Source of the DNA: SAR86 cluster bacterium
GTDB taxonomy: Bacteria; Pseudomonadota; Gammaproteobacteria; Magnimaribacterales; D2472
Assembly: GCA_016779505.1 (NCBI GenBank)
Contig: JADHNM010000062.1
Coordinates: 1-5,233 of the forward strand
Length of the DNA: 5,233 bases
Reading direction: 5' to 3'
Position numbers and translations under genes: made by a program. Each line of letters opens with the position of its first letter. Within the stretch, counting starts at the first letter, position 1. Shown here piece after piece: positions 1 through 5,233 of this stretch. The notes under the pieces were generated by a model. That model saw nothing but the letters and a program-made list of their open reading frames with translations. It was not told where the DNA came from and searched no databases.

Positions 1-141
1 ATTGTTATTCTGGTAGGAACGAATAATGATGGTATAAAAGACTTTCAGCTCATTAGGGGTTAAGTGCCTAATATTGAGATCTTGCTCTAAACCATCGAGC
101 ATCGACAGAGCATCGCTAATATTTTTATAAAATTCTTTCAT
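1..141 (-). CDS. Hypothetical protein, N-terminal fragment (cut by window edge)
   Basis: An ATG at 141-139 on the minus strand opens a frame that stays open for 47 codons to the left edge, so only the N-terminus is present. The fragment starts MKEFYKNISDALSMLDGL and continues through LTPNELKVFYTIIIRSY. It looks soluble: there is no signal peptide or membrane segment. It begins with a short amphipathic helix, and the LTPNELKVFYTI stretch at residues 28-39 resembles the helix that opens many winged-helix domains (MarR-like). That is resemblance only and I do not recognise the family. No Shine-Dalgarno sequence is evident in the very AT-rich leader. A sigma70-like promoter lies at 174-202, so the gene may be transcribed separately from the tRNA behind it. 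The coding call rests on an open frame with normal composition and a promoter in the right place. Confidence 0.6.
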   Translation of the reverse strand, partial: MKEFYKNISDALSMLDGLEQDLNIRHLTPNELKVFYTIIIRSYQNNN

Positions 142-173
142 TAGAAATTAAATATATTTATTAATTAAGATTA

Positions 174-202
174 ACTCTAAATGAAAATTTATAAATTGTC
201 AT
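174..202 (-). promoter_or_regulatory. Putative sigma70 promoter for the leftmost hypothetical gene
   Basis: Read on the minus strand, ATGACA (202-197, five of six matches to TTGACA) is followed by a 17-base spacer and TAGAGT (179-174, four of six matches to TATAAT). Transcription would start near 167, giving a leader of about 25 bases before the ATG at 141. A perfect 12-base palindrome at 149-160 falls inside that leader. The region is AT-rich, so chance matches are common; this is a by-eye prediction. Confidence 0.35.
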
Positions 203-227
203 TTAATAAATATTGATTTCAGAGCAT

Positions 228-317
228 TGGCGGAGAGACGGGGATTCGAACCCCGGAACCAGTTGCCCAGTTACTACCTTTCCAAGGTAGCGCAATCGAC
301 CACTCTGCCATCTCTCC
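228..317 (-). tRNA. tRNA-Ser, anticodon GGA
   Basis: This 90-base gene folds as a complete class II tRNA on the minus strand. The acceptor stem GGAGAGA (317-311) pairs with TCTCTCC (238-232), followed by discriminator G (231) and an encoded CCA (230-228). The anticodon stem CTACC/GGTAG encloses the loop TTGGAAA, whose centre is anticodon GGA (283-281), reading serine codons UCC and UCU. The variable arm is long, about 18 bases, and pairs AACTGG with CTGGTT around a GCAA loop, as expected for serine tRNA. The T arm is CGGGG-TTCGAAT-CCCCG. It lies 34 bases after the ybbP stop codon on the same strand. It could use its own weak promoter or be processed from a ybbAP read-through transcript. No clear rho-independent terminator follows it. 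Confidence 0.97.
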
Positions 318-333
318 TGCTTATTGGTAAGGC

Positions 334-339
334 ATTTTA
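334..339 (-). promoter_or_regulatory. Possible -10 element for the tRNA-Ser gene
   Basis: On the minus strand TAAAAT (339-334) matches TATAAT at five of six positions and ends 16 bases before the mature tRNA 5' end. It is followed by GCC, a GC-rich discriminator of the kind seen at stable-RNA promoters. No convincing -35 hexamer is found 16-18 bases upstream, where the ybbP stop codon lies. The tRNA may therefore depend partly on transcription from ybbAP. Confidence 0.25.
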
Positions 340-351
340 CATGAACTAAAC

Positions 352-2814
352 CTAAGAATCTCTTAAAGTGATCATGGGTGAAGCATAAATACTTTTCCTG
401 ATAGAGAGGACCCCAGCAACAAAAATAAAAGTAATAGCAAGCAAAAAGCTTAGTCCAAGTATTAGTATATTGGGTGAATATATGAGATCTAAGAATTGAT
501 AGAAAATAACAGAGGAAAGTAAAGTTGAGAAGATAACGGCCGTAGTCGCAGACAAGATGCCTAAGATAAAAAACTCTGATGCAGCAGATTTAAAGATCAT
601 AGCTCGACTGGCTCCAATAGCATGCATGATGGCTGCCTCTTTGGTTCGCTGATCTTTGTTTGCGTAAATGGAAGCAATTAAAGCCAAAACTCCTGCTATC
701 AAAGTTAGCAGAAAAATATATTGAACTGCTAGTGATGCGCTGGAAATTGAGTTTTTGGCTTGGTTGATAATTGCCTCTAAATTAACACTGGTAATGGTTG
801 GAAAAGTTGCTACAAAATTATTCATCAGTTTATTTGAATCTTTCACCTTGATGCTCGTAATATAAGAATTAGGTAGTTCTTTGCCAGCTGCCGGAGAAAG
901 GATAAAAAAGAAATTTGGAGAAAAGCTCTGCCATTCAATTTCTCTAAAACTTGTTACAGATACGCTAAAGGTTTTGCCTCCTGCAGAAAAAGTAAGCTCA
1001 TCACCAATTTCTAAATCCATGGATGCTGCAATCTCTTGATCAACCGAAACTTCTTTAACTTCATCGCCCTCAGTCCACCATTTCCCTGCAACCAACTTAT
1101 TACTTACTGGTAAAAGATTTTGCCAAGTTAAATTTGCCTCTCGATCCATCAAATTATCAAAATTTACATCAGATCCTGGACGCTTTGCAGATAGAAGTCT
1201 GCCACGAATCAATGGAGTAAAGTCAGGAGTGATCTGTGCCTGATCCTCAAAATAATTTGAAATAGGTTTTAGATTGTATTCTTGAATATTGAATAAGAAG
1301 TAATTAGGAGTATCCTCATCCAAGGTTTCGCTCCATGAATCCACTAAATCAGTTCTAGTTTCCGCAAGCACAACAAGAAACAATAATGATAGGCCAAATA
1401 TTATCACTTGTAAGATGCTTTCATTGCCACGCTGAACTAAATTCTTTAAACCCAGCTTCCAGCCCGTTCCGTTGGAAAACTGCATAAAAGAAAGCGCATA
1501 AAGCAATAATCTTCCTATGGAATACAATGCAAAAGTTACTACAACCAAAGTAATAACAATATATAAAATTAATTTGAGGTCTTGAAATAAAATACCCAAG
1601 AATCCAAACATTGAAAAAAAAGCAACTAAGTAAATAATGAAGTTGCTTGAAAGTTTAATAGTAAAGTCATTTCTAAGAATTCTTATTGGCTGTGTATCAC
1701 TAAGAATTTTGATATAAGGAGCTGCTGTCGCGAATACAACAAAAGTGGCTGTAATCAAACCAAGAATCACTGGCCTGAATGATGGCGGCGGTAAATCCGC
1801 ATTGATTATTCCCTGCAAGGTAGATATTAAAAGATATTGCAATGCATAACCAAAGATTAACCCAAAGCTTGATGCAGTGATAATAAGTAAAAAAAGCTGC
1901 GTAATTTGATGGCCTAAAATAAATGTTTTTGAGGCACCAAAAACTTTCATCAATGAAGTATGAAGAAGATTTCTGCTAGCATATCTTCTTACTGCCATCA
2001 TGGCTGCAATGACAGAGATAATGATGGTAAATAAACTGGCTAAATTGAAGAAGGTCGTGGAATTAGCGATATCTTCTCCAAGATTATCGCCAACATCTAT
2101 TGCATTTTGAAGTCTAATATTAGGCGGTAGAGTGTCAAGTGACTCCACAAAGCGATCCATATTTTTCTGGGTACCTGAAAACAGCTGTCTATAAACCACT
2201 CGACTGCCAGTTTGAATGACCCCCATGGCATCAACATCATTAATATTTACAATTGCAACTGGGTAAAAACCGACAAAGCTAGAATTTCTATCTGGATAAT
2301 CTTGAATAATCCCTTCAACTATAAAATTTTTATTACCAATAATAATGTTGTCTGATTGATTTAATTCCAACGATTCGGATACTTTTTTTTCTATCCAAAT
2401 AGAACCTTGTGGCGGTGATCCCGAGTGCTGGATAGGAGAATTATCAAAATTAACTACCGTTAATTTACCTCGCAGTGGGTATGATGGGGTGACAGCTTTG
2501 ATTGAAGTTAGTAAATTGCCCTCATCAGCTATGATCATGCTTAAAAATGTAGCTGTTTCAGCTGATTTAAGATCAAGCGATGAAGCTAAGTTTAAATACT
2601 TTGAATCTATCTCAGTTGCTGAACGCAATACAAGATCAGCACCAAGTATGCTCGAGGCTTGCATTTGCATTGAAGATTTCAATCTATCACCCAAAAAACC
2701 AACACTTGAAATTGATGTGACAGCCAAAACGATTGAAAAAAATAAAATTAATAGATCGCCACTAAAAATTTCTGACCAAAATTTCTTTAGGCCGTATACA
2801 AGACCCCTGCTCAC
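352..2814 (-). CDS. ybbP: ABC transporter permease, YbbP-like (FtsX/MacB class, two FtsX domains)
   Basis: The product is an 820-residue inner-membrane permease that should pair with YbbA, encoded just upstream. About ten membrane helices can be seen, near residues 21-43, 254-276, 300-325, 348-370, 390-410, 413-440, 467-484, 696-717, 745-772 and 781-803. Periplasmic MacB-like domains lie at about 44-250 and 485-695. Each FtsX unit carries the cytoplasmic coupling motif: LMKVFGASKTFI at 288-299 and IMHAIGASRAMI at 729-740. The segment EIEWQSFSPNFFFILSP (625-641) resembles a block I associate with YbbP proteins. The length is close to that of E. coli YbbP (about 804 aa, from memory). The start is GTG at 2814, overlapping the ybbA stop as GTGA, with AAGGG nine bases upstream, so translational coupling is likely. 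This class is thought to transmit ATPase motion to the periplasm rather than move substrate through a channel. The natural substrate is not established; neighbouring tesA suggests hydrophobic or lipid-like molecules. A LolC-type role is less likely given the length and double domain. Confidence 0.93.
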   Translation of the reverse strand: MSRGLVYGLKKFWSEIFSGDLLILFFSIVLAVTSISSVGFLGDRLKSSMQMQASSILGADLVLRSATEIDSKYLNLASSLDLKSAETATFLSMIIADEGNLLTSIKAVTPSYPLRGKLTVVNFDNSPIQHSGSPPQGSIWIEKKVSESLELNQSDNIIIGNKNFIVEGIIQDYPDRNSSFVGFYPVAIVNINDVDAMGVIQTGSRVVYRQLFSGTQKNMDRFVESLDTLPPNIRLQNAIDVGDNLGEDIANSTTFFNLASLFTIIISVIAAMMAVRRYASRNLLHTSLMKVFGASKTFILGHQITQLFLLIITASSFGLIFGYALQYLLISTLQGIINADLPPPSFRPVILGLITATFVVFATAAPYIKILSDTQPIRILRNDFTIKLSSNFIIYLVAFFSMFGFLGILFQDLKLILYIVITLVVVTFALYSIGRLLLYALSFMQFSNGTGWKLGLKNLVQRGNESILQVIIFGLSLLFLVVLAETRTDLVDSWSETLDEDTPNYFLFNIQEYNLKPISNYFEDQAQITPDFTPLIRGRLLSAKRPGSDVNFDNLMDREANLTWQNLLPVSNKLVAGKWWTEGDEVKEVSVDQEIAASMDLEIGDELTFSAGGKTFSVSVTSFREIEWQSFSPNFFFILSPAAGKELPNSYITSIKVKDSNKLMNNFVATFPTITSVNLEAIINQAKNSISSASLAVQYIFLLTLIAGVLALIASIYANKDQRTKEAAIMHAIGASRAMIFKSAASEFFILGILSATTAVIFSTLLSSVIFYQFLDLIYSPNILILGLSFLLAITFIFVAGVLSIRKSIYASPMITLRDS

Positions 2815-3479
2815 AATAATTGCCCTTCAGAGAGTTCGAAAACTTCATCACATTTTTCTGCTAAAGATAAATCATGAGTAACTAAAACCAAAGTTGTATT
2901 GATTAACTCTTTCAATGAAAATAAAAGGTCAGTAATTGAGCCAGAACTTTTTATATCCAAGTTGCCGGTTGGCTCATCTGCAAACAAAATCTTTGGCTTG
3001 TTTACTATAGACCTAGCAATAGCGACACGTTGCTTTTCACCCCCGCTGAGCTGAGTTGCAAAATGCTTAGATCTTTTTGACAATCCAACTTGCTCCAAAG
3101 CTTCTTGGGCTTTGTCCATGGCATATCTATCTCCTGAAATTTCAAGAGGCAGCATGACATTATCAAGGGCAGTTAACCTCGGCATTAAGTGAAATGATTG
3201 AAAAACAAATCCGACATCCTTTCCTCGAATTTGGGCTCTCTTGTCTTCGTCTAGTTTTGTAATATCGGATCCTAACAATGTGACAGATCCAGAAGTAGGC
3301 AAATCAAGGCCTGCCATAATGGCTAAAAGAGTAGTTTTACCAGACCCAGACGGGCCAACTAAAGAGATGGGCTTGCCATGCTCAACAGATAAATTAATAT
3401 CTTTAACTATTGTCAAAAGGCCCTCTGGGCTGTTAACTTCTTTTGTGATGTTCTTAACTTCTAAAATTGAATTTTTCAC
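2811..3479 (-). CDS. ybbA: ABC transporter ATP-binding protein, YbbA-like (LolD/MacB family)
   Basis: This 222-residue cytoplasmic ATPase powers the YbbP permease, probably as a homodimer. All nucleotide-binding motifs are intact: Walker A GPSGSGKT (42-49), Q-loop Gln94 in GFVFQSF, signature LSGGE (144-148), Walker B ILFADEP with catalytic Glu169, D-loop GNLD (172-175) and H-loop His202. The run FVFQSFHLMPRLTALDNVMLP is typical of the LolD/MacB/FtsE group. I place the start at GTG 3479 because family homology begins at ILEVKNITKEV and a CAGG element lies six bases upstream. The frame also stays open to 3542, but the 21 extra residues would be unlike the family. With this start the length matches E. 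coli YbbA (about 228 aa, from memory). The first 32 bases overlap, antisense, the start of tesA. The stop overlaps the ybbP start as GTGA, so the two are one operon. Confidence 0.94.
   Translation of the reverse strand: MKNSILEVKNITKEVNSPEGLLTIVKDINLSVEHGKPISLVGPSGSGKTTLLAIMAGLDLPTSGSVTLLGSDITKLDEDKRAQIRGKDVGFVFQSFHLMPRLTALDNVMLPLEISGDRYAMDKAQEALEQVGLSKRSKHFATQLSGGEKQRVAIARSIVNKPKILFADEPTGNLDIKSSGSITDLLFSLKELINTTLVLVTHDLSLAEKCDEVFELSEGQLL
3410..3438 (+). promoter_or_regulatory. Possible promoter of tesA, inside ybbA
   Basis: TTGTCA (3410-3415) matches the -35 consensus at five of six positions. At a 17-base spacing the -10 would be TTAACT (3433-3438), which matches at only three positions. 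The predicted start, near 3445, falls on the GTGATG that begins tesA, so the transcript would have almost no leader. This fits the absence of a Shine-Dalgarno sequence there, but the -10 is weak and the call is tentative. Confidence 0.2.
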
Positions 3480-4107
3480 GAGATACCTGATTTTACTTCT
3501 AGGTATTCTACTGTTAGTTGCTTCACCAGTACATTCATCCAATCAATCAATAAAAGAAAAATATATAACTGTTGTTTTGGGTGATAGTTTGAGCGCTGGA
3601 TATGGGGTTAAAATTGAAGAATCTTGGCCTTCAGTCCTTGAAAGTAATTTAAATGCAAGCGGTATGAATATAGCTATAGTCAACGCTGGTATTAGTGGTG
3701 ATACAACATCTGGAGGCTTATTTAGACTTCCGAAATTACTTAAAGAGCATGAACCAGATCTAGTAATCTTAGAGCTTGGAGGAAATGATGGTTTAAGAGG
3801 AATGTCTGTTAAAAAGGTAATAAGAAAAAATTTAGAAGCAATGATTAAAATGTCTCTTAAAGATGGAGCGGATGTCTTGCTTATAGGGGTTGAGCTTCCT
3901 CCTAATTATGGAGAGCAATACACAAATAGTTTTAAGGACATGTATGCTGAATTGGCAATTGAATACAACCTCCCTCTTATTAACGGCTCAATAAAAGAAA
4001 TGGTTTCGTTGAATCTCATGCAGGCTGATGGAATTCATCCAAATATTAAGGGGCATCTAAAAATAGAAGAAGAAATTAGAAATGCAATATTGACTCTATT
4101 GGATTAG
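3448..4107 (+). CDS. tesA: Exported GDSL/SGNH-family esterase, TesA-like (acyl-CoA thioesterase I / lysophospholipase L1 / arylesterase)
   Basis: The product is a 219-residue serine hydrolase acting on thioesters, lysophospholipids or other esters, probably in the periplasm. The four SGNH blocks are intact: GDSLSAGY (45-52) with nucleophile Ser47, NAGISGDTT (79-87) with oxyanion Gly84, GGND (111-114) with oxyanion Asn113, and DGIHP (194-198) with Asp194 and His197. Residues 1-30 look like a signal peptide: a basic start (Lys6, Arg12), a hydrophobic core YLILLLGILLLVA, and a plausible signal peptidase I site after VHS at residue 30. There is no lipobox Cys. I choose ATG 3448; the GTG directly before it is the alternative. 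The open frame reaches further upstream, but those codons lie antisense to ybbA and match no esterase. No Shine-Dalgarno sequence precedes the start. The gene is divergent from ybbA-ybbP, as in E. coli, and its first 32 bases overlap ybbA. The exact substrate cannot be read from the sequence. Confidence 0.94.
   Translation: MFLTSKIEFFTRYLILLLGILLLVASPVHSSNQSIKEKYITVVLGDSLSAGYGVKIEESWPSVLESNLNASGMNIAIVNAGISGDTTSGGLFRLPKLLKEHEPDLVILELGGNDGLRGMSVKKVIRKNLEAMIKMSLKDGADVLLIGVELPPNYGEQYTNSFKDMYAELAIEYNLPLINGSIKEMVSLNLMQADGIHPNIKGHLKIEEEIRNAILTLLD
3486..3489 (-). promoter_or_regulatory. Ribosome binding site supporting the GTG start of ybbA
   Basis: Read on the minus strand, CAGG lies six bases before the GTG at 3479. 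It is only a partial Shine-Dalgarno sequence, but its spacing is good. It agrees with homology in favouring this start over the longer open frame reaching 3542. It lies inside the tesA signal-peptide codons on the other strand. Confidence 0.4.
3505..3510 (-). promoter_or_regulatory. Possible -10 element of the ybbA-ybbP operon, inside tesA
   Basis: On the minus strand TAGAAT (3510-3505) matches TATAAT at five of six positions and would start transcription about 19 bases before the ybbA GTG. The best -35 at a 17-base spacing is TGTACT, with only three matches. If real, the promoter lies entirely within the tesA coding sequence, which the overlap of the two genes would require. Confidence 0.22.
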
Positions 4108-4111
4108 AAAA

Positions 4112-4843
4112 TCACTGATTAAAATCTCTAAAATTGTTAAATAACAGCTTTTTTGAAGTTGATCGAATTGGATTGATATCAATACCCCCTCTTCTTAAAA
4201 ATTTGCCATAAACAGTTAAATCATTAACGACAAAATCCTCAAGCACAGTTACAAAGATTGACTCGATGCAGGCTTCATGGAAATCGCCTCTGTTTCTATA
4301 GGATTTAAGAAATTTTATTAGTTTTGTTGAATCCATCGAATGAGAGGTAGAGTGAAGATAGATATTACCCCAGTCTGGTTGGAAGGTTACGGGACATATG
4401 GATCTAAAGCCTTGAAAATTAACAACTTTATTTTTTGGAACTTTGTTATTAAATTTTTCAATCGATGTTGATTTGGGAGAAGCATTGAATCGATTTAGTT
4501 TTTTAACCGATACAGGGGAATTTAAAAGTTTGCTTAAATCTTTTTCTATTAATTTATATGCTGAGGCAGCATTATTAAATTTCTTATTATAGAAAGATGC
4601 TAGATATAACTTCAAAGACTTAGATTCAACCGTAAATTCTGAGTGCATGGAGATTTTAATTTCTAAAGTTTCAATTGTTGGTAAATTTTTTGAATTTAAA
4701 TATGAGAATTCATAAGCATTCCAATAATCCAATCCAAAAAAATTATTCAAGTGTTGATTGTTGCGAGGAATGCAATCCAGAAAATCTGGAGAGTATGAGT
4801 TAAGTGCTGGAGTAGATTGTTGACCTAAATATTTAATTTTCAC
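4112..4843 (-). CDS. queF: NADPH-dependent 7-cyano-7-deazaguanine (preQ0) reductase, two-module QueF
   Basis: QueF is a cytoplasmic enzyme of queuosine biosynthesis. It reduces the nitrile of preQ0 to the amine of preQ1 with two NADPH, before preQ1 is inserted into tRNA at position 34. The protein is 243 residues with two tunnelling-fold halves. The N-terminal half has YWNAYEFSYLNSKNLP (40-55) and ESKS (73-76), followed by LKLYLASF. The C-terminal half has the nucleophile Cys150 in SICPVTFQPDWG, general acid Asp157, the substrate-binding pair His189-Glu190 in FHEACIE, and RRGGIDINP (217-225). All expected catalytic residues are present. It is shorter than E. coli QueF (about 282 aa, from memory), mainly in the linker at about 115-148. 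The start is GTG 4843, overlapping the upstream permease stop as GTGA, which suggests translational coupling. The stop is 4 bases from the convergent tesA stop, leaving no room for a separate terminator. Confidence 0.95.
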   Translation of the reverse strand: MKIKYLGQQSTPALNSYSPDFLDCIPRNNQHLNNFFGLDYWNAYEFSYLNSKNLPTIETLEIKISMHSEFTVESKSLKLYLASFYNKKFNNAASAYKLIEKDLSKLLNSPVSVKKLNRFNASPKSTSIEKFNNKVPKNKVVNFQGFRSICPVTFQPDWGNIYLHSTSHSMDSTKLIKFLKSYRNRGDFHEACIESIFVTVLEDFVVNDLTVYGKFLRRGGIDINPIRSTSKKLLFNNFRDFNQ

Positions 4844-5233
4844 TGACGAGTTCCAATCCCTCTATGTAAAAGCAATAGGCATGCTGATGCTAGGACAACG
4901 ATGAAAAAAACGATCATCGCCAATGCAAATGGAATAGACACATCGCTAACCCCTAGCATCCCTTCCCTGAAAGTATTTACAACATAAAGCATTGGGTTGG
5001 CCATAGAGATATTTCTCCAAAGATCAGGAAGTATGTTGATCGAATAAAATACACCGCCTAAATAAATCAAAGGTGTGAGAACAAAAGTAGGAATAATAGA
5101 AATATCATCAAAGCTATCTGCAAAAATAGCATTTATAAATCCCATCAACGAAAACAATATGGCTGTTAAAAATAAGACTACTACTGTAAGCAATGGATTC
5201 ACTATTGTAAAAGATGGATAAAAGAAAAGGCTA
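4840..5233 (-). CDS. yadH: ABC-2 type export permease, YadH-like, C-terminal part (gene continues past right edge)
   Basis: The frame is open from the right edge to a TGA at 4842-4840, giving 130 C-terminal residues. A GTG at 5202 is an internal Val, because the upstream codons (SLFFYPSFTI) continue the family match. The diagnostic block FDDISIIPTFVLTPLIYLGG at residues 41-60 of the fragment is characteristic of YadH-type ABC-2 permeases, followed by VFYSINILP and the NP..YVVNTFR region (79-89). Membrane helices lie at about 13-38, 46-66 and 99-124, and the tail ends in a short basic cytoplasmic stretch, HRGIGTRQ. The partner ATPase (YadG-like) would be expected just beyond the window on the same strand. 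The substrate of this family is not established. The stop overlaps the queF start, so queF is probably translated from this transcript. Confidence 0.92.
   Translation of the reverse strand, partial: SLFFYPSFTIVNPLLTVVVLFLTAILFSLMGFINAIFADSFDDISIIPTFVLTPLIYLGGVFYSINILPDLWRNISMANPMLYVVNTFREGMLGVSDVSIPFALAMIVFFIVVLASACLLLLHRGIGTRQ

Noticed and set aside
2489..2881. Plus-strand open frame of 130 codons
   Set aside because: It lies antisense to the 5' part of ybbP and the end of ybbA, both confidently identified, and its translation shows no domain or plausible protein character.
3241..3447. Upstream extension of the tesA frame
   Set aside because: These codons are antisense to the ybbA Walker A region, begin at a TTG, and would put 69 non-homologous residues before the signal peptide.
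3480..3542. Upstream extension of the ybbA frame by 21 codons
   Set aside because: YbbA family similarity begins at the GTG at 3479, and the extra codons are antisense to the tesA signal peptide.
4091..4130. Bidirectional terminator between tesA and queF
   Set aside because: The symmetry is only five base pairs around one base, with no GC-rich stem, so it is not a credible intrinsic terminator.
5200..5202. GTG as the start of a 120-residue small membrane protein
   Set aside because: The frame stays open to the window edge, and the upstream residues fit the YadH family, so this is an internal Val of a longer permease.
1..5233. CRISPR array, insertion sequence, phage gene or toxin-antitoxin pair
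   Set aside because: No regularly spaced repeats, terminal inverted repeats, transposase or integrase motifs, or paired small genes were seen on either strand.

Overview
The window reads as an ordinary chromosomal segment of an AT-rich gammaproteobacterium, probably a small-genome marine or free-living lineage; that habitat guess is inference from base composition and tight packing only. Three things point to Gammaproteobacteria: the divergent tesA / ybbA-ybbP cluster, a long two-module QueF of the E. coli type, and a tRNA gene with an encoded CCA end.

Layout from left to right. The first 141 bases hold the N-terminal piece of an unidentified minus-strand protein, with a plausible promoter in the 86-base gap behind it. 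A minus-strand tRNA-Ser(GGA) follows, then the minus-strand pair ybbP (820-aa FtsX/MacB-type permease) and ybbA (222-aa ATPase), joined by a GTGA stop/start overlap. Divergent from ybbA and overlapping its 5' end is tesA, an exported GDSL/SGNH esterase. Convergent with tesA, with only 4 bases between the stop codons, is queF (preQ0 reductase). queF is translationally coupled by another GTGA overlap to the 3' part of a YadH-like ABC-2 export permease that runs off the right edge.

How the genes work together. YbbA and YbbP should form one inner-membrane ABC complex of the MacB/LolCDE/FtsEX mechanotransmission class. TesA is an exported hydrolase encoded beside it, as in E. coli, so a shared role in handling hydrophobic or lipid-like molecules at the periplasmic face is reasonable. 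QueF acts in the cytoplasm in queuosine tRNA modification and has no obvious functional tie to the ABC-2 exporter upstream of it. No mobile element, CRISPR array, phage gene or clearly new system is visible. The most notable structural point is the 32-base antisense overlap between the starts of ybbA and tesA.
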